A stretch of DNA of 64,000 nt. It comes from Phialocephala subalpina. Lineage: Eukaryota; Ascomycota; Leotiomycetes; Helotiales; Mollisiaceae. Both the position numbers and the translations under genes were made by a program. The stretch is from contig FJOG01000007.1 in assembly GCA_900073065.1 (NCBI GenBank), positions 1,237,997 to 1,301,996 of the forward strand, given 5' to 3'. Positions 43,050-55,427 of this stretch are shown here, one piece after another (the first letter of the stretch is position 1; the number at the start of each line of letters is the position of its first letter). The notes beneath the pieces are model-generated. The model ran no database searches. It saw only the letters and a list, made by a program, of their open reading frames with translations, and was not told where the DNA came from.

Positions 43050-45908
43050 TCAATCATCCATATCCTCATGCTGCGAAAAAGGCGCATAATGCGCCTTCGG
43101 CGGCCACTCCTCATCATCCACATACTCACTCTCAAACTCATACACCCCACTTCCCACCTTCTGCACCTCCTCATTTCCCGGCAATTTCACTTCCGCGGTC
43201 GTATTCGGTGGCACTGTTGCTTTCATTTTGAACTTCTTCTTTCCTCCTTCCCCACTACCCTCTTTCTCAGTCTCCCAAGAACACTCAACCTTCCCATAAG
43301 GTGAAAGAAAAGAGGTCTTAGCGGAGGTAATGGTTCCGCCGGGAATTGGGGCGAAGAGAATGGAATTCCATCCAGGAGTGGAGGGAGAGATTCCGCCGAC
43401 AGTGGAGTGGAGCCAGGAGCCTACGGAGCCTAAGGCGTAGTGGTTGAAGGAGGTCATTTCTCCGGGGTTGATGGAGCCGTTTGGGAGCATAGAGTCCCAG
43501 CGTTCCCACATTGCTGTATTTCTTGTTAGTCATTGACTCGAAGCCATGTGGAAATGCCGGGTACCAGATTGGGACAATCTGGGGATGACAGAGTGTTTCC
43601 CTAGGACGGATGATGGAGAGGGGAGGGCGGAGCGGAGTGGCAATTGGAAGAAAGACATGAAAATTAGAGGTAGGAAAGGGGAAGGAGACTTACTAGTAGC
43701 ACCCATCGTTATGGGGTAAAGCCAACTCGGACATCTCTTCTGCAACAACATCCTGTACGCCAACTGCGTCTTCCCCACCCTCGTCAACACCGGCAAGATC
43801 AACGGCGTCCCCACAAACCCCGTAGCGATCTTGAACTTACTCGCTCTAACAATCTTATCCAATCTCTCGGCCGCATATCCTAACTGTTTCTCATCAGCAA
43901 ATAAATCGAATCCGATTGCGAGCGCGAGTGCTGTCATGGAATCGGGGGCGAGACGGCCGTTGGAAGTTGTGTATTCGTCTTGGAAGAGCTTTGTGAGTTT
44001 TGTTGCCTGTGATTCGTACCGTGCAGCTTCTTCGAGACCAAGGACCTTGCATATCTTGACCATGAGATGGGTGACGTGGACGAGGTATGCGTTTGCCACG
44101 AGATGAGGATCTGTCTTTCCATTTCCTGGCTCAGATGGAGGGGCAGCGGGGTCGAGCCAATCTCCCAACTGATGACCAGCAGGATCCCAGAGTCCGTTTT
44201 CTTGTCGAGCAACGCCTTTCTCGAGCCAGATTTTCATGCTTTCGTATTGAGTTCGTAACACCTCTGGGTCTCCAAATGCGGTGTATAGGTCCCATGGTGT
44301 CATGACAGCGGCGTCTGACCAGGCGGCTTGAGGCATTGTGTATTCCTTCGGCAAAATATTTGGGACAACGACGGACACAACACCATTGAGATCGTGTATC
44401 TGTTCCACGGCGAGGTCTTTGAGCCAGCCTGAAAGCATGCCAGAGGTGTTGTACAGGAAATTGGCGGTGGGAGAAAAGATCTGGATATCGCCCGTCCAGC
44501 CGAGTCGTTCGTCTCGTTGTGGACAGTCGGTTGGAATACTGACGAAGTTCCCGCGCATGCCCCAGCGGATATTCTCGTGGAGTTTGTTGACCATTGGTTC
44601 AGAGCATTCGAAGAAGCCTGTTTGTTGCATATCGGTGTGTATGACTATAGCTTCGAGATTGGCGAGGGCTCGTTCTCCTGATGGCCAGTTGTCTACTTGA
44701 ACATAGCGGAATCCGTGGAAGGTGAACTTTGGACTCCAGACAATGGGCTTTCCTGATAGTATAAGATTGTCTTGTGCTTTGCAGCTCCGGAGTGGTCGAG
44801 TTGCTGCTTCTCCGTTCTCAAGAACTTCTGTGTGGGTGAAGGTTATAGTATGTCCCTTTAGTCCTGAGACTTTCACGCGTAGCCAGCCGACGAGGTTTTG
44901 GCCGAAGTCGACCACATATTTGCCTGATGGTGTTTTGATTACTTCCTTGGCTTTGACAACCTCGGTCTGGCGAACAGGAGGTCCCTCCGGAGCTATAAGC
45001 TTTGCTTTGGGAAAGTCCAGCTCCTCCACCGTGGCCCATTCGTCATCCTTGAATTTGGAAGTTGACCAGCCATCAATCTCAAGAGACGCATCATAAGTTT
45101 CGCCATCGTATATCTCGGACGAGGTGATAGGTCCAACAGCTGTTCTCCATGTCTTGTCTGTTCCAACCAATACCCGTTCGCCATCCTCGTAGGTGACTTC
45201 GAGTTGAGCCAAGAGTGAAATCTTGTCTCCGTAGAGGCATCTCCAGCCTCCATTGAATCCGAGTCTACCACAGTACCAGCCTTCACCAATTTCAGCTCCA
45301 ATGACATTCTCGCCTTGCTTCACAAGATCCGTGGCGTCGAAAGTCTGGTAGTTGAGACGGTACTTGTATGCCGTCCACCCTGGAGCTAGCACGTGGTCTC
45401 CAACTTTGATTCCGTTGATCTGAGCTTCGTATATGCCATATGAAGTGATGTGTAGCCGAGCTGACTGAATAGGTTTCTTCAATTCGAAGGATTTTCGAAA
45501 TAGTGCTGGCTGCAACGAATTGCTTGGAGTGAGGGTTTGTGGAGCAGCAACCACCTGTGCTTTCCAATCCTCACGTGTCAGAAGCCCAACTTCAACATAG
45601 CGCCAATTCGTCCATTGCGTCTCTGATCCATCCTTCCCGAGTGCTCTCACCCGCACCTGTGCTGGCTCACGAGATCTCAATGGCTTGGCTGGCCATGGTA
45701 CTAGGACTGATTCTGAAGAATCTACCCGAAACGTCTCTGCTGGCTTCGCTTCGGGGCCTGCATATTTGATATCGAGCTCGTAAGTCGATTGGATCCAGTC
45801 CTTTGCGTTGCCTGTGAAGGACCATGATATCCTTGGCGTCTCCTCTCCAATACCCCAGTTGTCATCAAGTCGATGATGCTCGAAAGTGACAGATTCTATC
45901 TCAACCAT
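43050..45908 (-). CDS. Alpha-L-rhamnosidase, GH78
   Basis: Two exons, 43694-45908 and 43050-43513, with a 180-nt phase-1 intron; 892 aa. It removes terminal alpha-L-rhamnose from pectic or flavonoid glycosides. Seen in order: an N-terminal Ig-like domain (PRISWSF), beta domains with YEAQINGIKVGDHVLAPGWT and YVVDFGQNLVGW, the (alpha/alpha)6 catalytic barrel with the acidic signature SIPTDCPQRDERLGWTGD, SDAAVMTPWDLY and LGDWLDP, then TMWERWDSML across the splice, and a C-terminal beta domain. No signal peptide is seen from the ATG at 45908. An upstream in-frame ATG (45953) would add a hydrophobic start and could make it secreted; location is therefore open. Confidence 0.92.
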
Positions 45909-46500
45909 CGTGATATAAATCCCAAAGCAAAAGATGAAGAAACAATGGATCAAGTATCAGGAATGCTCTTGAATATAACGATGCTTCGTCGTCCACTTTC
46001 TGTGGATCAAGGGCCACTTGGCTCGGGATCCAATAACCCGACAGCAGCTAAGACACCCAATGTGACCTCTCAGAGGCTTCTCGTGTCAAATATATCATGC
46101 AAGTTCGAAAAGAGGGGGAATAGGAACGAATAGAAGGCATATTTTGCCGCAAGCAAGTGATGTTGACGTTGTGACGGGGTGTGGACCCCGCACTAGCGGG
46201 GCTGCATCTCCACTACACGTGACAGACAAAGGATCGTTGCATTTGAACTTGTTATTTGGTATCACAATGTAGATGCTTGAACAGAAGATCAAAATGAAGA
46301 AAGGAGCTTCATAGCAAAATCATGTTGAGGAAAATAAAAAGAGAAGGAGCGACGTCTCCTTTAAGGTCCACCGCTAACCTTAAATAAGCGAATAGGCTAA
46401 TTATCCAAACTCGGCCAAGCCGAGGCTCAGTTGAAACAAAGCTCAGTGACATCTGGAGCTCAACAACTTGCCAACAAAAATATACAATTTATCAGCCATC
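45909..46500. other. Divergent intergenic region
   Basis: About 590 bp between the rhamnosidase and a hydrolase gene. No coding signal. Confidence 0.5.
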
Positions 46501-47875
46501 ATGTAAGTGCTCACGTATTACTACAAGCTAGATACAGTTAACACAAGCTAGGGAATCTCTTTCTCAACGTCCAAACGTGGCTGAGATCCTCGCCCATCCA
46601 AGCTACCCTGACACTATTTGGAAGCTCACTCCTACTCAAAGTGGACAGCTTCCAGTTGCTGTCGGACGGGGCGGACCTATCAAAATTGATTGGGAAGTCC
46701 ATGGCAGTGGTCCCATTAAGATGATTGTACGTCTTTTTGTCCAATTGTGGCTCTCAACACCTGCACGGCTCAAACTCGCTTGCACGTGATCGAGCCAATG
46801 GCTCTTTCTTATTACCCAAATTGGGCTACAGAGGCCGAATACTTCAGATTGATTTGACTAAGACAAGACAAAACTGACTTGTAGATAGTGGATCATGGGT
46901 CTTGGAACTGTAAAGGTAAGATGACATGCCTCTCCCATCGCAATCGTTAAGGGATTACAGACAGCATGGCAAAGACAGACATTACATTTCGGGCATGACA
47001 ATGGAGACAAGTACTCTTCTCTGATATTCGACAATCGAGGTCAGTACTTTTGTTCTAGACTTCAAGCAAAAGGATGTTAATGTGGACCAGGAATGGGCAA
47101 ATCCGACAAGCCCTTGATGAGATATTCCACAAGCGAAATGGCAAAAGACCTGCTCGAGATCCTCGATCACCTCGGCTGGACCGCCGAACGAGAACTCCAC
47201 GTCTCAGGTGTATCAATGGGTGGCATGATCGCCCAAGAACTCGCATACATGGTCCCCGAACGAATCGGCTCCCTCAACCTCATCTCCACCGCAGCAGCCA
47301 TAGAAAACACAACCACATTCCTCGAAAACATGCGCACCCGCGTCATGATGTTCGTCCCCAAGACTCTCGACCGCGCCGTCACAGATGCAGCACGAATGCT
47401 CTTCTCCGACGCCTGGCTCGAAAAACCCGACGATACTATCGTACCCACCTCTAAAACTCCCAACGTCGTTATTCCCCCATCCGGCCACTACGCCACATTC
47501 ACAACGAACTACGAACGTTTCGCTGCCCAAGAATTATCTAAACGATTAGATCTTGAGGGTTTCCAAAAGAAGGGATTCATGATGCAAGCTATTGCGGCGG
47601 GATGGCATCATAAAAGTAAAAAGCAGTTGGAGGAGATTGGAGATAAGGTGGGGAGGGAGAGGATTATGGTTTTGCATGGGACGAGGGATAATATGATTAG
47701 TGTACCGCATGGTAGGAAGTTGATTGAGTGGTTGAAACCGGGGGTGGGGGTTATTAGGGAGGGGACGGGACATGTTTTTATGCTTGAGGAGTGGAAGTTT
47801 CATAATGATATGGTGGAGAGTATGGTTGAGAAGGGGGAGGAAGCTACGAAAGCGGGGAAGTCAGTTGCTCTGTGA
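46501..47875 (+). CDS. Alpha/beta hydrolase with intron-split start codon
   Basis: Five exons: 46501-46502, 46552-46726, 46889-46915 (27 nt), 46961-47039, 47091-47875; 355 aa. The first ATG (46501-46503) would be followed at once by TAA; splicing at GTAAGT (46503) to the acceptor at 46551 rebuilds ATG across the junction and opens the whole frame. The fold shows WIMGLG (oxyanion area), SLIFDNRGMGKSD, the nucleophile elbow SGVSMGGM, the acid loop HGTRDNM and the His in GTGHV. It looks like a cytosolic epoxide-hydrolase/lipase-like member; the substrate is unknown. Third-position base use changes sharply near 47540. Confidence 0.85.
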
Positions 47876-48779
47876 GTGAGTGAGTGGTTGTATGATGAAA
47901 TGAGGGAGTTGTGTTGAGATAATAGACGGTTTGGGTGTCCTGTGTTGCGTCGTGTTCTTTGCAGAGTATATTTATTATATTGGTAACTCAATAGCTCGCC
48001 AGTTCCCACAACTATTTGACTTCCTAATTTCACGTCTAAGCGGGTTTGTTGGATATCACAACATGCTCCATCCCGCTCCACCGCTACAGGCTCAGTTTTC
48101 TTTGAATGGAACATTAGAGAATTTTTGTTGCGTGTCGCTGCTCTTTCCGCCCCGCTCCGCCGCCGCAATGCTTGACTTCTGGAGGAATATTAATCTAAGA
48201 CTGTTTCACATCGAAAGCCTGTGGAGATATTTTGGACGTTCTATAGACCTTAAAGTGAGGATAATGGCATGTATTTGTTGCATATCGAGAGGTCCAATGA
48301 CATTTTGGACATTGACTAACTTAGACCTTCGGCTTGTTGGACGTCGGCAAATCAAACTTGACTTCGAACAATGAGGCAGGCTACTTTCTATTCCATACGT
48401 ACATTTGAAGGTTCGAATGTCCAAGACTGTGTCGAAGCTTGAGCTCGAATTTAGACGGGAGATTGTGACACGTTCAGGACGGACATTGTGCTTCCTGGAG
48501 TGGTGAAGCCGTCTGAAGTCAAGACGGACATCGAAACCATGAGTTTTCTGGGAAAAGCATACCCACGCCAATCCCTTCAAAATGAGAAGACTGGTATATC
48601 ACATCATCCACACATGCAGAGAACCACATAAGTATGGCCATGCATTCATAACTTCATGTTATCAACGACTTACATGCTTCAACGCCAGCTATTCCATGCA
48701 ACATCCACCATCCCACACCCCTTTACCAACCCCCAATGCTCGCATCCCATCACATCCCACCCTATCACACCCCAGCCCA
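47876..48779. other. Convergent intergenic region
   Basis: About 900 bp. Two overlapping frames of 120-150 codons (47931-48374 plus; 48206-48580 minus) have no domains and are probably chance. No repeats seen. Confidence 0.45.
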
Positions 48780-50583
48780 TCACAACATAACAACCCCAAT
48801 TCCACTCCCTTTCTCATCAATCATATTCCTCGCATCCACACCCCCAGCAATCGGATTCGCATTATAATTATACAAATAATAATGCAACTGTCCATCTCCC
48901 GCCCCAAACTTTTGTTGTTCCAAGAACAAATTATTATCTAGCAATGTAAGAGCATTGAAGACTTCGAACTTGTATTTCTTGGCGAGGATAAGGGCATCGT
49001 TGACAAGTTCGTTGAGTCGTTTGGAAAGAGTGTCTTTGGTGGAGGAAGGAGTGATGTGGGGAGAGGCAATGGTGGCGTAGTAGAAGAGGTAGGCGGCGCG
49101 GATGTTTTTGTGGGTGGAGTTGTTGATTACGGAAGATTCGAGGCAGTAGAAGGAGAAGAAGTCGGTAATCCTTTTGGTTGTTGGATCCTGGGGGTATTAG
49201 CTTTATAAGTCTATAGAGGATGGGTGACTTACCTCGACAACGTAAGACCAGATGACCTGATCATCTTTGGAGGTCTTCTTGTATACGAGCCAATGCTCAA
49301 CCTCCTCTCTCGTAAACATCGGCGACATCTCAAATCCTGCTAGGTATGTTCTCAATAGTTCAAGCACCGCATCGATATCCTTCTCCTCCATGGCTCGAAG
49401 ATTCTTTGCAGCCGTCTGGTCTGGCAGAGCATACTTGCGGACTTGATATTGAGGCTTGCTGTTGGCTGGAAGTGGACTGAAACCAATATCATTCAGCTTC
49501 TGCCAGTCTAATGATCGATGGAAGTATCGGCATGTGCTGACTGGTGTCGGCAATACAACTCCGCCGGTATAGATTGCCTGAAATGTTCCAAGACGGTAGC
49601 ACCTTCTGGTGACCTCTTTAATCAGGACAGGTGCCAATCTTTTCGATCGGAGCTTTTTGTGTACGCAGAGGAAGTTGACTTCTGAGGCCTGCAGAACCTT
49701 CTTTCGTACTCGTAATTCGACAGGTATGGCGGAAATGAAAGCAACCAGTTTGCGGGATGCACTAGCTCGTACGCCGACGTGCCATTCCTTGTGCCAGCCT
49801 GGAGATTGGAGTGCCCTAGAGCTTGTTAGTTCTAGTTCTGCAAAAAAGACCACGAACATACCATCTGAGGAAGGACTTCGAGTAATTAAATCTGAACATA
49901 GCCTCGTCGTCTTCCACGTAATGTCCGTACAGCAGTTGGTATACCTCCTCAATTTCGTCGTCGTTCGTTATATCCATAGTAACCCACTCGAAGCCTTCTA
50001 CCAAAGGTCCAGGCTCCTTAGGTACTTGTTCGGGATCGATCATCTTGAACGGGCCCTCTTCGATCTTGTCGCTCTCGCCAAACTTTCGCACGGGTTGTGT
50101 CTGCCAGAACTTGTACTGCCCCATATCCTTGACATTCTTCCCGCTCGATGCCAAACCCGACATGACCTCCTGCAGACTCATCTTCTTCATCGCCTCCGTA
50201 GCTTCCTTCGTCATCGTGAGGTCTCCTCCTGTCCCTACACCCAATTGTTGTGCCAAGGCTGGATTCAATTTCACAAGCTCTGCCAGTTGGCTCTTGCTCA
50301 ATCCGCCCAACGCTTTTGAGATAGTTTCTGCTTGTGTGCTGCTTGAGGCCTCGGAGGATTCGGACGACTTGCCAGTCAAGGCATCTTTTATGCGCTTCTT
50401 CTTCGATTTCTTCTTCTTCGCTTTGGCGGCGGAAGCTGGTGTACCAGCTTGGGTGGGGTCTTCTGCTTCATCTTCGTCTTCGTCCTCGACTTGTGCGTTT
50501 GCTTTTCCTTTCACTTCTTGTATCGCCTCCTCTGCAGCTTCCTGCTTCATAGCAGGATCGTCAATCTTCGACTCGTCCGCCAT
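48780..50583 (-). CDS. NMT1: Glycylpeptide N-tetradecanoyltransferase
   Basis: Three exons: 49862-50583, 49233-49815, 48780-49187; introns of 46 and 45 nt; 570 aa. Attaches myristate from myristoyl-CoA to N-terminal glycine of target proteins. The N-terminal 150 residues are acidic then Lys-rich ([11 protein letters not shown]), as in fungal NMT ribosome-binding tails. The catalytic core has [84 protein letters not shown], and ends GSGIGVVML with the C-terminal carboxylate used as the catalytic base. Essential in fungi. Confidence 0.96.
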
Positions 50584-50865
50584 GTTGTGTGGTCTGGAGG
50601 TTCGTTGTCAACGATGTTGGGCGGGATCTAAATGGCGGGGCTTTTGAAACCCGAAAAGTGTCGTTCGGTGAAACTACGGCCCGCATTTACCCCTCCATCG
50701 ATGGAGGCTCGGAGGACTTATGATGAATCGAGAGATAGTTTAGAAGGAGAGGGTATTATTTATTTTCTATTCTTGAGACCTGCGTCTCTACCAGTCTATG
50801 CAGTGGTCCACTGTTGCAAGATATCCCGATTTAAAAGCCCGTCAGCCTGTCGGCATGGGTATCCC

Positions 50866-52400
50866 TCATCCTTCAAAATCAAAAGCTTTCAGAGCAGCGA
50901 GTGCAACAGGAGCATAGGTTAGAATCCTGCTATGATCTTTAAATCATCAGTAGGGGTCAAATCCTTGTTTGAGGAACACTCACGGCCATAAGCCAGAATC
51001 TCTTCTCTGATAATCTTATCCCCACCCGCCTTCCAGGTACTGATGAAAGTTCCATCTCCTGTGTCGATAGTACTCCTAGCTTTCATCTTGTTAAACAAGC
51101 CTACCTCCATACCTCCATCAGTGGTAGCATTTGCTGCCGCCGCAAAGAGAGCTTCCGACTCGGTCCATGGAATTTCCGGGTCATTCTTCGAGTGGATGAT
51201 GAACAATCTCACTCTCTTACTTAGTCGAACGAAGTTGGCCAAACGCTCGGTAGATAGCCATTTGTCGACGACACAATCTCGCAAGATCTTCTTCAATCGA
51301 GGATAGGGTCCGATTGGGGACAGAATCGGGATATAGCCGGCGATAGAGTATTTGGTTAGTAGATCTGGTATGGCTGAGAAACCTGCAACTAGAACTACTC
51401 CTGCGAAATCAATACCTGAAATCGAGAAATTAGCCATTACTTCTTCCGATATGCTTCGAAGACCGATGACACATGGGCAGGCAGCCATAAGCAGATTACA
51501 TGATTTGCAAAAGAAATGTTTCAGAATCTGGGAGCCCGCTCTGCACTTACCTCGCTTTGCAAACTGCTCCACTACACCAGTGGTCACACCCGTGCCCAAA
51601 CTTTGACCTAGAATAACAATACGGCTGGCTGGAACTTTTGCAACTTGCATAGCCCAGTCCACGGCTGCTACACCATCAATGATGAGCCCATCCTCAGTAG
51701 GGAACCCAGTTGAGAGACCGAAACCGCGATAGTCGATAGCCAGAATATGAATATTTGAAGTGCTTCCGTCTGACAGTGTTCGATAAGAGTCGGTGCGCCA
51801 GCCTTGAGCAACATTGCCGGCATTCTGTACTGGTTAGCACAAATCGTTCAAAATGCCAAGTGGCCGTACACCATGGACTAGGACGAATTAGCTGTGATGA
51901 TAACGCGATTTTAAGGCACAAACAATTTATGATCAATTTCGAATCTGGTTCGCCTCGGAGGAGCTGAAAGGCCAGACTCTTCGTGATATCCTCAGCACAG
52001 CCTGATGGTTGCTGGAGGAGTGCGGTCTCGTGCTTCGCATAGAGGCCTAATGGGAGAATATGCCAGGCATATATCACTTCATGATCTGGTGTCGTGAAGT
52101 TGAAAGGCTGAACTTGATTCTCTGACCATAGTCAATAGGATATAAGAGGAAACGCAGTACTTTTCAATTCTTACTCGCAAATCCGAACTGCTCCGGCTCA
52201 TTGGGACTGAACCACGCAGAACTGTGAAGCTTATGCACATACAGAACACTAAATTATCAATTGTGCTCTGAACAATAACTCAGGACGACTTACTGCCGTT
52301 GTAACGTTGGATTCGTGAGAGCAAGCAGCGCTGAGAAATAGAACAAAATCCCAAAGAAAAGTGTGTAATAGGCCTTCTTGATAATGGAGGCCAGCGCCAT
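50866..52400 (-). CDS. ABHD12/BEM46-type alpha/beta hydrolase with an 8-nt microexon
   Basis: Seven exons: 52294-52400, 52175-52248, 51924-52121, 51871-51878 (8 nt), 51551-51824, 50984-51415, 50866-50936; introns of 45-135 nt; 387 aa. The N-terminus has one membrane anchor (YYTLFFGILFYFSALLAL). The oxyanion motif FHGNAGN is assembled from three exons, the middle one encoding only Phe (part), His and Gly. Then come IDYRGFGLSTG, the nucleophile elbow GQSLGTG, HSKNDPEIPW with the acid, and the closing His in YGHHSRI. Likely an ER or plasma-membrane monoglyceride or lysophospholipid hydrolase; that is inference from the family. Confidence 0.87.
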
Positions 52401-52846
52401 CCTTGAGCGAATTGCCACCGAATACTAGAGAAATGTCAGAAATGATACAAGAATTACAATACAAAGAAGCTTGGCCTAAACAAACCAACTGTGAGATCTG
52501 TGAATCAAGACCCTAGCCCGGCTGTGAGACTTCTCGGGTACCAGAGCCACTTGGGTCCATTCGAGGACTGATATGTGGGCTGTGGGCAACTCACACAGTG
52601 TCAGAGCCTCAAACAACCAAATTCATCAACATCTCGTCTCGAATATCAATTAGCTATTACTTGAGTTCGAGTAGGTGACTTTTGCTGACTGATTGATGTT
52701 GGCTCGGCTGTTGCAGAGGTGCAGATTGTTTGAAGTTCGACCTTCTCGTTAAAAAGCTCAACCTTCTCAAATAATTCCCACCACCGCGACTTGAACGCGT
52801 CACGACGCCAACATCGTCTGAGTCGATCCGCAGATTGACAACGACG
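52401..52846. other. Divergent intergenic region
   Basis: About 445 bp between the hydrolase and SWC3. It should hold both promoters; no repeat or frame stands out. Confidence 0.5.
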
Positions 52847-54589
52847 ATGGAGAGAAAGAGAAAGCTTCCTGCTCGCGCTGCGCGTGTAGAGCAAGTCAGC
52901 AAAAAGCGTACCTCGACACCTCCAGAGCAGCGAACCCAGACACCAACACCAAGTTTGCCGCCTGCTCAGCCTGTCATCGAACAAATTCTACCACAAAGCA
53001 TTGCACCTGGCAAGCCATTACCAACTGTCGACTCTCCTCAGCCAGAGAATCTATCTGCGAACGAGTTTCAGACGATACCTGAGGTAAGTTCAAAGCTCTG
53101 ATAGCTATCTAACACAGGTTGAAGCTGACTTGTTTCGTCCCAGAGTGGAGTTTTGGCAGAAAGTCTGCACCGATCGCGACAAAAATGGCTCAGCGAAGGT
53201 ATATTCGAGAAGTTTTGGACCAAGCCGACGAAGAGAAAAGGTGCTCCAGAAGCTCCTCCGAACAATCCTCCCAAGGACTCGATGACGAAGCTCGGTCCTG
53301 TCACGATTACCATCGAGCCGCATATATTCGAAGCTACAATGTATGCTGTCAAAGATACAACTCCTAAGCCAGCTCCTCCTCCCCCGCAACCTATGTATCG
53401 TCCGATAATTCAGTATGGCCCGCCGGGCGGGATGATGCCTCCACCACCTCCTACACCCCCTCCAGTCCAGGCAAAACCTATTCCTCCACCACAACCCGCT
53501 TTGCAAGCACTCCCTAAATCTGAAGATGCCCAGATGGGAAACACGAATCCGCCACCACCATCTGCCCTTCAACCTTCCGCCGCTCCCCCGCCCAATAATT
53601 CCGCACCGAACGGACCTTCACAACCTCCGCCCAACTCTCGACCCCAACCACCTACGAACGGACATCCAGCTCCTCCCCCATCTGGTGGCAGAAGCGATCC
53701 TGTCATTCAAATGCTGGCAGAGAGAGCTGCGACCGATCCAGACTTGAAGGCGCTTATGAAGACCGTCGCGAATGGTGAAGCTTCAGCAGATCAGTTGAGG
53801 AAGTTCCAAAGTCATATCGATGAGCTCACTCGAATACAAAAACTTCGTGAAGAACAGGCCATGCAAGCAAAACAACTACCTCCACCTCCTCCTCCTGCCT
53901 CCACTGTTCCTCCAGTTTCTCAAACCAACGGTCACATCGCACCTCTACCTGTACAGACTGCCCCTGCAGCCCCGAATGTACCAAAACCAACACCAGTCAA
54001 ACTTGAGCCAGCGAGTCACCCTCAACCTCAAGCTCTGCGATCGAAAGGGCCTCTTCCTTCGACAAAGCCCGACATCACAAATGTTGTATTCGAGTTCCAG
54101 GGCGGAAATGGCGATCGATATCAGTTTCCAAGGCACAGTATCCTCGAATATCTTCCTGGTGGTCAAGTCATTGCATCATTCCTGATTGTCCGAAAGGGCA
54201 GCAGTGCTGATTCTCCGACCTACGACCCTGAACTTGATTACTATCAGCCCATCACTATTCGACTGTATGCATATCAAGGTCGCCAACTCGAAGCTCTACA
54301 GAAAGTTGTTGCTCCAGCAGAGGATGTTCGAAGATACATGGATGAAATCATGGATAATGCTACAAGAGCTGAATACGTTTTGCTTGCTATGCGTCTGCCT
54401 AAGGATAAAGAGCAGACACCACCAGTGGAAGAGGAACCTAAAAAGGAGGATCAGATAGATCATCAGATCACGCCTTGGTCTACGACTACTTCTACTCCTA
54501 TTCCGAAGGCCGTCAAGACAGCAAAGAGGCTTCTGACAGAAGAGGAACAGTATCAGGCGTTTATCAACACGGTCACTCCGGTTGTCTAA
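52847..54589 (+). CDS. SWC3: SWR1-complex subunit 3-like protein
   Basis: Two exons, 52847-53083 and 53144-54589, with a 60-nt phase-0 intron; 560 aa. After a basic start (MERKRKLPARAAR) the Swc3 domain is recognisable: SGVLAESLHRSRQKWLSEG, IFEKFWTKPTKRK and VTITIEPHIFEATMYAVKD. A long Pro-rich linker (many PPPP runs, about 150-320) leads to a second conserved block (VVFEFQGGNGDRYQFPRHSI; YVLLAMRLP). SWR1 exchanges H2A for H2A.Z in nucleosomes; Swc3 is a structural subunit. The start ATG lies just after an upstream TTG in the same frame. Confidence 0.85.
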
Positions 54590-54800
54590 AATGGTAATGG
54601 GTCGGAGTTGGTTTTCTTTTTCAACATGGCGGCGGAGTATGAAAATTTGAACCACAGGGCTGGGAAGGTGCTGGACAATTTGGCGTCTTTTAGCTATGGG
54701 CTGTAGGTTGTGCTGCCCTAAAGGACATGTATTTCTAGAACTGGTATCTGGGCTTCAAGAGGCTCGAAATTGAGATCTATTCAAGCAAGGCCTTGTGCCA

Positions 54801-55198
54801 ATGATCTCAACGTGTTCTGCCGATCACACCAATCTCCATGCATTTGTTTTGCATCCTAAAGGCTCGTCGCTCTCATCATTAGTAGACCTCCAATCCAAGC
54901 CTTGTCGTTCAGTGGCGATTGACTGGGAGATAGTATATCCTGGGCCTCTAAGTCTTGGTACAGTAGAGAATCAGGGAGGTGATATGAGTGAAATGACTGT
55001 GCCAGTGGCGAAGGAAGCGTTCGGGATTAGTGCGGCAAGGCTGTAAGTCTTTCTTCCAATTCTTCGTTGGTTGAGTTCTGATACATTCTAATTAGATGTG
55101 CAAGGCATTTCTTCGTCTGGTTGCAATCCGACGACATACACCATGTCTCGCCCGAAGAGAGTGGGAAGAATCACATACCATGCAGCAAGGGTTGTTGA
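54801..55198 (+). CDS. Small unknown protein
   Basis: Two exons, 54801-55042 and 55096-55198, with a 53-nt phase-2 intron; 114 aa. No family is recognised. The splice joins GISAARL to CARHFFVWLQSDD in one frame, and the donor (GTAAGT) is strong, which is the main support. The 3' end is uncertain: the frame stops at TGA 55196, and more exons may lie before the caspase-like gene at 55428. Confidence 0.35.
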
Positions 55199-55427
55199 AT
55201 GGCCAACATGCAGAGGCGCTATTTGTGCCAATGATGCCCAACAGCCTTCCTGAGGAGAACGAATCAAATCAAGCCACACACATGATGGTCACCAACATCC
55301 CCAAGTGGTTACCGATCAAGGATTTGGGGGCTAAGCCTTGGAAAGAGAGAAATTTGCTTCTACTGCCTGAAAACGAGGCACTCCCTCGTCCTTCTGCAGT
55401 GTTCTGTTCTCTGCATGACTGTTAACA

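Noticed and set aside
47931..48580. Overlapping 120-150 codon frames on both strands
   Set aside because: No domain and poor codon character; the position between two 3' ends fits untranslated sequence.
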